From Bradyrhizobium sp. S69 (GTDB lineage: Bacteria > Pseudomonadota > Alphaproteobacteria > Rhizobiales > Xanthobacteraceae): a stretch of 64,000 nucleotides of DNA. Location: positions 1-64,000 of the forward strand of contig NZ_LMUK01000059.1 in the NCBI RefSeq assembly GCF_009766005.1, in the 5' to 3' direction. Of this stretch, positions 25,947 through 34,274 are shown piece after piece. The stretch's first letter is position 1; the number at the start of each line of letters is the position of its first letter. The translations under genes were made by a program, and so were the position numbers. A model generated the notes under the pieces. That model made no database searches. It was not told the DNA's origin and was given only the letters and a program-made list of their open reading frames with translations.

Positions 25947-28900
25947 TCAAATTCGTCCGGACGCCGCAAGGCCACACTGGATACCCCAAGGATCTGCGCC
26001 CAGTTCCTGGAGCACCGCCGCGCCGCGCGCGGCATGGCACTCCCGGACCGGCGTTTCGCCCGGTATCTTTGCCAACCACAGGTAGCATATTCCCCGTTCG
26101 AGTGGCATAGCCAACCGCTCGGCTTCCACAAGTGCTAACCGGAATTGTGCCGCGGCACGGCGGTTGCGATGACCCAGCAGCGCCAACCTTCCCGTCAGCA
26201 GATGAGCACGCGGGCGACAGATTCGGGTCTTCGCCGCGTATTGCCAAACGCGGCGGCAAGCCTCGCGCGCTTGCGCCGTCAACGCCTCATGCGGTGCACC
26301 TTGCAGCATCGCCTGCTCCGCCAGCGCCAGATGCACCTCCGCCACCGCGCAGACGCTGAAGAACGCGATGCCCATGGTGCAAACGCTTTCGCGCATGCTG
26401 TCGAGTGCCCTTGTCGCGGCGTGCCCGGCCTGCTCGAACTCGCCCGCGCGCAGCCGGGCCGCCGCCTCAAGTCCGTCGCACAACAGCCGCTCCGCGGGAT
26501 GCAGGGTTTCATCGGCCGCCGCCTTCATGTGCTCGAGCGTGCGGCGCGGCGGCAGCCCTCGCAACATATCCAGGATTCCCATGCCGGCCAGCACCCAGGC
26601 ACGAACCGGCGCGTTGTCGACCGCTTCGGCCAAAGGGCCGAATGCCTCCAGTTCCAGCGCGGCGCGTTCGAACTCGCCGGTCACCAGCGCGGTATAGCCG
26701 ACCAGCACATGGCAGGTCTGATAGCGAAAGCGATCGCCCAGCCGCTCGAAGATCGAACTCCCGCTGGCGCAGTAGGCCCGGGTTGCGTCCCAATTACCCG
26801 CCTGGAACGAATAGACCGCGGCGAACAACTGGGCCACGCCCTGGTCGGCCAGTTCGCCGGCCTGCTCCGCCAGCCCGATGGAGCGGTCGCGATAATAGCG
26901 GGCCGCGCCATGCATGCCGGCAATCCCGAGACCGATCGCCAGAGCGCCATAAGCCCCGGTTGCTTCCGTGACCGAGCCGATGCTTTCCGCCTGGTTCAGC
27001 GCGGTCAGATTTGCATGCACCATCGAGAGCGTGTCGTTCATGAAGTAGGCATGCTCGGCAAAGCGGGTATGAACGTGGGCCGAGAGTTTCAACCGATGCC
27101 GGCGCATCGGGTCGCTGGACTTTCGTATCGCGCCGAGGCGATGCAACCCTTGCAGCACCGCCTGTGCAAGCGCTGCAACCACCATTTGCGCCGCGGTCGC
27201 GGGGCGATGGACGTCGCTCAGTTGCAGGCACTCGCTGAAATGCTTGGCCGATTCCGGAAAGCGCGACAATGCGTGCAAGGCCTCACCCCGGACATACGCC
27301 AGCTGCGCGCGTTCGGCAGTCGGAAGCGCGAAGCTGGTTCGCGCGGCCAGCCGTTCGGCGCGCTCGACATGCATCAGCGCGTCGTCATTGGCATAGCCGC
27401 GGATCGCGAGCGAAGCGGCTTGCAGCCGATAGTCCAGCGCCTTACCGGTATCGGAAGCGCGCTCCCAATGATGCGCCAGCTCGGCGAAATGCGGCTGCAA
27501 GGCCGCGTGGCGCCGCTCGATCGATTCGGCGACCTGCCGGTGCAACGGCCGGCGCTGGGCGAAACTCAGCAGATCGTAGGTTGTTTCCTGGGTGATGACA
27601 TGACGAAAGGCGTAACCCGTGCCGGCGTTGCCGTCGGCGGTCGCAAGGAAGCCGGCGAGCACCAGGCCCCGCATGCTTGCATCGAGATTGCCGGGCTCGG
27701 TCGGCACCGGAAAAATTTCCCGCAGCGCCTCCACGTCGAACACCCGGCCGATCACGCTCGCCACCTTCAAGGCCAACTGGTCGGTCTGGCTCAGTCCGTC
27801 GATACGGCTGACGATGATATCGCGCAGCCGGTGCGGCACCGCCGCGGTGGCAAGATCCGCAGCCCCGACGCTGCAGCGCTGGTCGGCGGTCTCGATCAGC
27901 CCGAGCCGCAACATCGATAGTGCCAGTTGTTCGGCATGAAAGGGCAGGCCTTCAGACTGCTGGTGCACGAACTCCGCCAGTCGTCGCGGGATCGATCGCA
28001 CCTTCAGCACTTCGGATATTATCCGCGCGGTCGAGCCGGCGTCCACACGCCGAAGCGCGATGCGCTCCGACGCACGCAGCAGCACGCGCGCTCCGGGTGC
28101 CGAGCCGGCGCCGTCGAGAGGCCGCGATGCCGCGGCGATCAGGAGCTTCGGCAACCGGCGCCCCACCGCCAGCAGCAGATCGGCCGATGCGGCGTCGATC
28201 CAGTGCAGATCATCGACCACCAGCATCAGCGGTCGTTGCGCAGCCCGGCGCGTCACCAGGATGACGATGATGTCCTCGATGCCGGTCTGGCGGGCCGCGC
28301 CTCTGATCTGCGATGCCATACCCGGATCCTCGATACCGAGCTGCACGATATCCTCGACCAGCGCCGCGCGCGGCGCGAGGCTGGTTTCCGCCAAGGCATC
28401 GGCGAGGCGCTCGCGCAGCAGCGCCGGCGCGGCATCGTCGGGATCGCCGGGCTCGCACAACAACTTCCGCAGAATCTGGCGAAAGGTGAAATAGGCGGTG
28501 GCCTGATCGATCTCGCGGGTGCCGGTCTCGACGACGGTGCAACCATTCCACCGGGCGGAATCGGCAAACTCGGCCAGCAGCCGCGACTTGCCGACGCCCG
28601 GTTCGCCTTCCAGCGCGGTCAGGCCGCCTTCGCCGCCGCGAAAGCGCTCCAGCACCGCCGCGAGCCGGGCCAGCTCATCGTCCCTGCCATGCAACGCCGT
28701 GGCCTGGGTTTCCGGCAGCCCCGGCGCGCTTCGCGGCTCGGCAAGCCGGTAGACCGTCAGGGGCTCGCTGCGCCCCTTGAAGACAATCGCTTCGGGCGGC
28801 GAAAAATCGAACTGCCCCCGGGTGACCTCCATCGTCGCGGCGTCGTACAACGCCTCGCCGCCGGCCGTCTGCATCAGGCGGGCGCCGTAGTTCATCAGCG

Positions 28901-30107
28901 GGCCATTCAGCACGTATTCGCGCCGGATCGCGTTGCCGACGTCACCGCAGAAGGCGCGTCCGGTGGTCACGCCCACCGAGCAGGGAACGCCGAGGCCGGC
29001 CAGCGTTGCGCTGATGCGCCGGGCAATCTCCACCGCGCGCGCGGCGTTATTTTCGAGACTGAACGGCGGGATACCGCAAGCGATCCGCGCGGTGATGCCC
29101 TTTTCGCTGGCCATCACGTCGAAGATCTCGACGCCCAGCGCCTCGGTGACCTGCTCCACCAGACCGAACGTCGCGAGCAATCGTCCGGCGGCCGCGGCGT
29201 CCGGCATGTCGGACTCACCGAGCCGGGCATAGACCATGCTCAAGACGCGGAATTCCGCGAGCCACCCCGACAGCTTCGAGGCGCCACGTTCGATGACGAT
29301 CCGCGGAACGAAGGCAGCGACCGAGGCCGGCTCGAGCGGCACAGCTTGTGGCACCGTTTGCGGCGGCAACGCGACAGGCGGTGGCGCCGTCGCATCGAGC
29401 AGATCGTCGCGCCGCAGATCGTCCAACCGAACCGCGCGGTGTGCCGCCGCGCCCGCGACCGGCTCGATCACGGCCGACGGCCCGAGCCTGCGGGCGATGG
29501 CTTCATCCATCGCGACCTCGCCGGGCTCGACGCTGTGCAAGATCTCGCCGATGGTCCGTAATGCCTCGCCGGCGAGGACAAGAAAGCTGCGTTTGCCGCG
29601 GCCGCGCAGGATCACCGTGCTGAACGTACCGGCGGCCAGCGCCAACCGATGTTGCAGCGGTCCCAATCCGACCGGCCATTGGTGGCGCAATCCCCGCAAT
29701 GCGAGCGCGGCGCGCGCCGCCTGAAGATGCGGCGTCTGCGACGGCGTGTCGTCGCGCCATAGCGCGATCACGGCGTCCCCATCGATGCGGATCACGTCGC
29801 CGCCATGCGCCAGAACGACGTCGATCACGTCGCTGAAATAATCGCTGAGCGTGCCACCGAGCAGTTCAGCGCCATCGGGCCCGGAAGCTGCGACCAGATC
29901 GGTCATCGATGTCGAGCTGACGATATCGATAAACAGGACGACCCCGCGGATATGGTCGCTATGCGGCTCCTCCGCGTGACCGGCGATACCGATCTGATGG
30001 CCGAGAAGCTGGGAAACAAAACTGCCGAGCGGCGGCAGCCTCAACGGCTCCGCCGCGGCGCTGTCCCGGCGTTCGCCGACGGACGCTCCGGCGTGGATGT
30101 TCGGCAT
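25947..30107 (-). CDS. soluble-adenylyl-cyclase-like protein: two class III cyclase domains, AAA/P-loop ATPase, TPR-like tail
   Basis: A 1386-residue cytosolic protein. Cyclase domain 1 (about 50-230) has the first metal Asp in LFIDIVSST (D61) and the second in RIDGDAVIALW (D111), with Arg where cyclases usually have the purine-binding Lys. Domain 2 (about 280-455) lacks the metal Asp residues but keeps VGVTTGRAFCGDVGNAIRRE and EYVLNGPLMNYGARLM, strikingly like the C2 domain of mammalian soluble adenylyl cyclase. Walker A is GEPGVGKS (about 501-508), Walker B VVDDLHWID; a long Ala-rich helical tail of TPR type follows. The start at MPNIHAG was preferred; a TTG 39 bases upstream is possible. 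It lies between the two flavoprotein genes. Confidence 0.88.
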   Translation of the reverse strand: MPNIHAGASVGERRDSAAAEPLRLPPLGSFVSQLLGHQIGIAGHAEEPHSDHIRGVVLFIDIVSSTSMTDLVAASGPDGAELLGGTLSDYFSDVIDVVLAHGGDVIRIDGDAVIALWRDDTPSQTPHLQAARAALALRGLRHQWPVGLGPLQHRLALAAGTFSTVILRGRGKRSFLVLAGEALRTIGEILHSVEPGEVAMDEAIARRLGPSAVIEPVAGAAAHRAVRLDDLRRDDLLDATAPPPVALPPQTVPQAVPLEPASVAAFVPRIVIERGASKLSGWLAEFRVLSMVYARLGESDMPDAAAAGRLLATFGLVEQVTEALGVEIFDVMASEKGITARIACGIPPFSLENNAARAVEIARRISATLAGLGVPCSVGVTTGRAFCGDVGNAIRREYVLNGPLMNYGARLMQTAGGEALYDAATMEVTRGQFDFSPPEAIVFKGRSEPLTVYRLAEPRSAPGLPETQATALHGRDDELARLAAVLERFRGGEGGLTALEGEPGVGKSRLLAEFADSARWNGCTVVETGTREIDQATAYFTFRQILRKLLCEPGDPDDAAPALLRERLADALAETSLAPRAALVEDIVQLGIEDPGMASQIRGAARQTGIEDIIVILVTRRAAQRPLMLVVDDLHWIDAASADLLLAVGRRLPKLLIAAASRPLDGAGSAPGARVLLRASERIALRRVDAGSTARIISEVLKVRSIPRRLAEFVHQQSEGLPFHAEQLALSMLRLGLIETADQRCSVGAADLATAAVPHRLRDIIVSRIDGLSQTDQLALKVASVIGRVFDVEALREIFPVPTEPGNLDASMRGLVLAGFLATADGNAGTGYAFRHVITQETTYDLLSFAQRRPLHRQVAESIERRHAALQPHFAELAHHWERASDTGKALDYRLQAASLAIRGYANDDALMHVERAERLAARTSFALPTAERAQLAYVRGEALHALSRFPESAKHFSECLQLSDVHRPATAAQMVVAALAQAVLQGLHRLGAIRKSSDPMRRHRLKLSAHVHTRFAEHAYFMNDTLSMVHANLTALNQAESIGSVTEATGAYGALAIGLGIAGMHGAARYYRDRSIGLAEQAGELADQGVAQLFAAVYSFQAGNWDATRAYCASGSSIFERLGDRFRYQTCHVLVGYTALVTGEFERAALELEAFGPLAEAVDNAPVRAWVLAGMGILDMLRGLPPRRTLEHMKAAADETLHPAERLLCDGLEAAARLRAGEFEQAGHAATRALDSMRESVCTMGIAFFSVCAVAEVHLALAEQAMLQGAPHEALTAQAREACRRVWQYAAKTRICRPRAHLLTGRLALLGHRNRRAAAQFRLALVEAERLAMPLERGICYLWLAKIPGETPVRECHAARGAAVLQELGADPWGIQCGLAASGRI

Positions 30108-30384
30108 GACGGCAGTCCCTGGCCTGCGGCACCTCGCTACCATCAAACACAGGCAATTCCACGATACAAGTTGACCCGAAGCTAATTAGTTCAACAAAAG
30201 CCGCCATTTGTAGGCAATCGAAGCCGCATCACAGGTTGCGTCAGTGTCGTGATGCGCGGTGACGGCGACAGGTTTTTTTGTCGGTGACATCCGCGCAAAT
30301 GCCGGCTCCCGCCACGGCGCAATTTCGCCGCAGGCCAAGCCCCCGCTAGGGTATCAAGCACCCGCGAAGGGTATTAAGCGGCGG

Positions 30385-32460
30385 CTATGACGCCTTGATT
30401 TCAGTCGGAAAGCCGCTGATCCCGCGCGACGCGAGCATCGCCGACTCGATCGCGGACTCGAAACATCCGCCGCTGAACCGCGTCTTGGTCCAGTCACCAA
30501 CCACGTAAAGGTTGGAAAAACCCGCCACCGCGCCCGGGTCGAAACGACTTGCGACGTTGTTGCCGGCCGGCGTCTGCACGTATTGATCCGAGATGTCGAA
30601 ATTTGCCAGATCGTAGCGGCCGGCAATTTGCGGGTCCGGTCCGGGCGCGGTGACGGCATTCGGCCAGAGGGTTTGTATGTTCGTCGCCAACCAGCCATCC
30701 GCCAACTGGGTGGCCAACTGGTTCATCTGGTCAGGCGTGACCGGACCGGTGGAAAGCTGCATGCAGCCACAAAAATAGCCGAGCGACTGCGGTGCGTTCG
30801 GACCGCTCCATGTCTCGCGACACAACAGATGCGACATATCCGCCCATGAGTCGTAAGGCTCGACGAAGGATGTGAGCACGGTCGAACCCAGGGTCCAGCC
30901 AAGCTCGACCATGGTAGGCTGCATCCAGAGCTGCAACGACTGGGTTGCGACCGACCGGCTGCTGTCCAGCGCACCCTGCCAGGCAACACTCGCGGCCGCG
31001 AGCGGAGCAACCACTGGCTTGAGCGCCAGCGGGGGGATGGCAACGATGGCGATGTCGAAATCCGTTCCGACCGCGAGCGTTCGCGTGCCAACCGAGACCG
31101 TGCAGTAACTGGACTCGAAATTGACTTTGGCCGCTTTCAGATGCGCGCCATCGACCAGTTGCGACCAGTCCGGCTGGTTCGGCCAACAGTCGAGGCCGAG
31201 AACATTCACCAGCGGACGATAGAGGCTGCCATCCACCGTCCTGGCCTGTTGCATCAGATCGATCTCGCCGATCCGGCCGTCGCCAGTCGGGCGCAGTTGC
31301 GTCACCCGGCTGAACAGCTGGATCGATACCCCGCGCGCCGTCAGCACGTCATAGAACGGCGTGAACACCGTATCTCCCATACCGGCGGCCATCCGCCATA
31401 GCGGCGCATCCCGATAGCCGAACACCAGTTCCAACAGGAAGCGCAGCGTGGCGCCCGCGGCCATCGAGCCGTTGTCGAGACTGCCCGCATTGCCCGCAGC
31501 ATACGCAAAGGCGAGGTCATAGGGCGCGCGGACCAGCGCCGAGTCGAGCGTCTCGTCGCTCGCCAGACACGTCTTGAGCCAGGCCCGGAAGTCCTGGGTG
31601 TCCAGCCTGTCATAGGCGCTCGACCCGCCGAAATGGATGTCCCTCGCATAACCAAGGCCGATCGCCAGCCCCAAATTGGCAAGGATCAACAGCCGACGGA
31701 TCGACCATCCTGCTTCAGCCGCCAATTCCGGACGCTCCGGGCCGGCGATGGTCGTCAGCGACGATTGAAGCGCGTTGTTCGCCTCGACCAATCCTGTCAG
31801 GGCGTCGACGGCCACTTCCGCGATCAGACCGGGACCGCTCGGCCGCAATGCCTGGCGGAGGATGGCCAGACCCGCGGTCAGCGGCAGGTCGAGCGGCGCC
31901 GGCAAACGCGCCCGAACCCACTCGTCCAGAAAATCGGCCATGGCGAGGATCAAGCTTGGATCGTTCATCTCGGACAGCGCGGACTCCAGCGCGACGATGG
32001 CGGCCGAAGGCTCGTCACCCGGCAGGCCCGGCAATTTTGGAAAATCGGGAAAATTCCATGGCGCCCAGCTCGGCATCCCGCCCGGCGCCAATGGCGGGCC
32101 GTCCTGCTGCATCAGGGTGACCTGCCGCTGTGGAAGGAAAGCGTCCTGCCAGTTCTGAAACGGATTGGTCGGCCCGGGCTTCCACACGCCGTAGCAGGCG
32201 CGAAGCGTAGCGAAGGCGTTCTGGTAACACCCCATCAGCATGTGCAGGCCATGCTCTTCGATGCGGTTGTCGAGGTCCGCATTGCGGCCACTCGCGCACT
32301 TGCCACCCAGCCGCCACCCCTGGGTATAGAGTGTCACCTGATAACGGCCGTTCTGCTCCGGAGCACTCAACCAGAAGGCGGCCGCCACGGCGGCGGCGCC
32401 ACCGCCCAGAATGGCGATTTTCTGCTGATGCGTTGACCCCGTCGGCTGCGCTGTGGACAT
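30385..32460 (-). CDS. FAD-dependent oxidoreductase, phytoene desaturase/amine oxidase-like (copy A)
   Basis: A 691-residue paralogue of the protein at 23775-25895. It has the N-terminal motif KIAILGGGAAAVAAAFWLS, in which the third Gly of G-x-G-x-x-G is Ala, the second motif GWRLGGKCASGRNAD, EEHGLHMLMGCYQNAF, and a C-terminal FSNLYVVGDWTKTRFSGGCF like that of carotenoid desaturases. The start ATG has GGGGG seven bases upstream. It is the first gene of the probable four-gene operon. Divergence from copy B is large, so the two may act on different substrates or at successive steps, or form a heterodimer. Confidence 0.8.
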   Translation of the reverse strand: MSTAQPTGSTHQQKIAILGGGAAAVAAAFWLSAPEQNGRYQVTLYTQGWRLGGKCASGRNADLDNRIEEHGLHMLMGCYQNAFATLRACYGVWKPGPTNPFQNWQDAFLPQRQVTLMQQDGPPLAPGGMPSWAPWNFPDFPKLPGLPGDEPSAAIVALESALSEMNDPSLILAMADFLDEWVRARLPAPLDLPLTAGLAILRQALRPSGPGLIAEVAVDALTGLVEANNALQSSLTTIAGPERPELAAEAGWSIRRLLILANLGLAIGLGYARDIHFGGSSAYDRLDTQDFRAWLKTCLASDETLDSALVRAPYDLAFAYAAGNAGSLDNGSMAAGATLRFLLELVFGYRDAPLWRMAAGMGDTVFTPFYDVLTARGVSIQLFSRVTQLRPTGDGRIGEIDLMQQARTVDGSLYRPLVNVLGLDCWPNQPDWSQLVDGAHLKAAKVNFESSYCTVSVGTRTLAVGTDFDIAIVAIPPLALKPVVAPLAAASVAWQGALDSSRSVATQSLQLWMQPTMVELGWTLGSTVLTSFVEPYDSWADMSHLLCRETWSGPNAPQSLGYFCGCMQLSTGPVTPDQMNQLATQLADGWLATNIQTLWPNAVTAPGPDPQIAGRYDLANFDISDQYVQTPAGNNVASRFDPGAVAGFSNLYVVGDWTKTRFSGGCFESAIESAMLASRGISGFPTEIKAS

Positions 32461-33036
32461 CTGATCGCCCCCTTGCGATTACGCCCCGCCCGAAAACCAA
32501 ACCCCAACGCAATGGTGATCGAGGGCGCCCCCGCACAGCTTCGAGGCGTCGCGCGATCGTGTCAATTCAATTCAATTCTAGGATGTGGATGGACGCTGAA
32601 CACGTGCCTGATGGATTAGGGTTGTCCCGCCGTCGACGACAACCCGCTGACCGCCATATCCGATCGTCTTCGACAACAACGTGCCGACGAACGGCACAGC
32701 TTCGATCTGAAATCCACCGGCGACGATATGCTGATCTTTCTTGCCGCGCAGATCGCGGCGTCGACGGGGTCACCGATCTGGCTCAGCCAGCAGAAGCAAG
32801 GCACATTCCCTGTCTGGGGTAGACCAAAACCGATACCGCGACGATGGGTCTCGCCTGGCAACTCACGACGGACAGCCAGGGTCATACGGTTCTGACGGCG
32901 ATGTTGAAAGCGACAAAAGCCCGACGGACCACGCGGCGACGCCGCTAGTAGCCCCTTTTCGGAGTCTACCGCGTCATACACTTGAGCTTGTTTTGCAGTG
33001 GTTTATAAGGCCGCTCAGTGTGCCTGCGTGGTCTTG
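32461..33036. other. noncoding gap upstream of the flavoprotein-cyclase operon
   Basis: About 575 bases with no convincing gene. The nearest 100 bases to 32460 should hold the promoter for the leftward operon. Around 32614-32658 the minus strand reads YGGQRVVVDGGTTLI, the look of the last strand of short-chain dehydrogenases, but no longer homology could be followed. Codon composition is mixed and several frames are open only because of high GC. No repeat was found. Confidence 0.4.
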
Positions 33037-33038
33037 TC

Positions 33039-33059
33039 AAAACCGAGCGCAGCGCTCGG
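33039..33059 (-). terminator. intrinsic terminator downstream of tRNA-Pro
   Basis: On the minus strand a hairpin CCGAGCG-CTG-CGCTCGG is followed by TTTTG, 39 bases after the tRNA 3' end. A seven-pair stem with a three-base loop and a short T run fits a terminator of the tRNA transcript, though the T run is weak. Confidence 0.6.
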
Positions 33060-33097
33060 CAGCAGGTACGGCAACCGATTGAATCTGTTATATATCT

Positions 33098-33174
33098 TGG
33101 TCGGAGTGGCAGGATTCGAACCTGCGACCCCTGCGTCCCGAACGCAGTGCTCTACCGGGCTGAGCCACACTCCG
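33098..33174 (-). tRNA. tRNA-Pro (CGG)
   Basis: A 77-base tRNA with encoded CCA. The acceptor arms CGGAGTG and CACTCCG pair; the D arm carries GGTAGAGC, the anticodon stem is CTGCG/CGCAG with loop TTCGGGA (anticodon CGG, codon CCG), and the T arm carries GGTTCGAATCC. It lies between the flavoprotein operon and the Sua5 gene and is a possible integration point, but no integrase or tRNA fragment was found nearby. Confidence 0.97.
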
Positions 33175-33224
33175 ACAAGAAGGCGGCTTATAGCCTTGGG
33201 TTTCGCATACCGCAAGAAGGCGAA

Positions 33225-34235
33225 TTGAGGATATCGATCCCTGTGAATGTGGGCCTGAAAACGCAGATTTTGCCCGCTGGCGAGGCCGCCACGGCGGCCG
33301 CCGCGCATTGTCTGGCGCAAGGGGGCCTGATCGGGTTCCCGACCGAGACCGTCTATGGGCTCGGCGCCGACGCCAGCAACGCTGACGCGGTCGCCCGGCT
33401 GTACCAGGCCAAAGGAAGACCCGCTTTCAACCCGCTGATTGCCCATGTCGGCGATCTCGCCGCCGCCCGGCGGATCGGCCAATTCAACGCGCAGGCCACA
33501 GCCCTTGCCGAAGCGTTCTGGCCGGGACCGCTGACGCTGGTGCTGCCCAAAACGGCCGGCTGCACGGTGTCAGATCTTGCCACCGCCGGGCTCGATACCG
33601 TTGCGATCCGGATTCCGGCGCATCGTGTCGCGCGAGACATCCTGCGCGCGTTCGGCGGGCCGGTGGTGGCGCCGTCGGCCAATCTGTCGGGCCACGTATC
33701 GCCCACCACGGCGGCCCATGTGCAAAGCGACCTCATGGGGCGCATCGACCTGATCGTCGACGGCGGCGCGGTCGCGGTCGGCGTCGAATCCACCATTGTC
33801 GGGTGTTTCGAGACGCCGATGCTGCTGCGACCCGGTGGGCTGCCGCGCGAGGCGATCGAACGCGTGCTGGGCCGCGGGCTTGCCGGGGTGCCGGAGTTGG
33901 CAGCCCACGAATCTGCCGCGCCGCTGGCGCCGGGCATGCTGGCGTCGCATTATGCGCCGCGCACGCCGGTGCGGCTCGATGCCGCCCAAATTGAGGCTGG
34001 TGAGGCGCTATTGGCGTTCGGGCCGCTGACCGTGGCGGGATCGGAAGGCGCCAAGGCCGTGATGAATCTGTCCACACGCGGCGATCTCAACGAGGCCGCG
34101 GCCAATCTTTTCGGCTATCTTCGCATGCTCGACACCAAAGGTGCGCATACCATCGCGGTGATGCCGGTGCCGCATCACGGCCTCGGCGAGGCGATCAATG
34201 ACCGGTTGCGCCGCGCCGCGATCGGCCGGGCCTGA
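33225..34235 (+). CDS. L-threonylcarbamoyladenylate synthase (Sua5/YrdC)
   Basis: A protein of about 336 residues that makes threonylcarbamoyl-AMP for tRNA t6A37. The YrdC domain comes first: GGLIGFPTETVYGLGADASN, KGRPAFNPLIAHV, FWPGPLTLVLP, PVVAPSANLSG and GVESTIVG; the Sua5 extension follows (LAPGMLASHYAPRTPVRLD). The start is uncertain: the TTG at 33225 has AAGG four bases before it, and GTG codons at 33243 and 33249 are alternatives. The long frame going left crosses the tRNA and cannot be coding there. Confidence 0.92.
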   Translation: MRISIPVNVGLKTQILPAGEAATAAAAHCLAQGGLIGFPTETVYGLGADASNADAVARLYQAKGRPAFNPLIAHVGDLAAARRIGQFNAQATALAEAFWPGPLTLVLPKTAGCTVSDLATAGLDTVAIRIPAHRVARDILRAFGGPVVAPSANLSGHVSPTTAAHVQSDLMGRIDLIVDGGAVAVGVESTIVGCFETPMLLRPGGLPREAIERVLGRGLAGVPELAAHESAAPLAPGMLASHYAPRTPVRLDAAQIEAGEALLAFGPLTVAGSEGAKAVMNLSTRGDLNEAAANLFGYLRMLDTKGAHTIAVMPVPHHGLGEAINDRLRRAAIGRA

Positions 34236-34274
34236 CGTCACGCAACAAAAGCACAAATAAAAAGAGACGCGACC

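Noticed and set aside
26145..27920. 591-codon plus-strand frame opposite the cyclase-ATPase gene
   Set aside because: Antisense shadow; the minus strand has clear Walker and cyclase motifs over the same bases.
32614..32658. Possible short-chain dehydrogenase C-terminal remnant (YGGQRVVVDGG)
   Set aside because: Only about 15 residues fit and no cofactor or catalytic motif could be traced upstream, so it may be chance.
33098..33174. Genomic-island attachment site at tRNA-Pro
   Set aside because: No integrase gene and no repeated tRNA 3' fragment were found on either side within the window.
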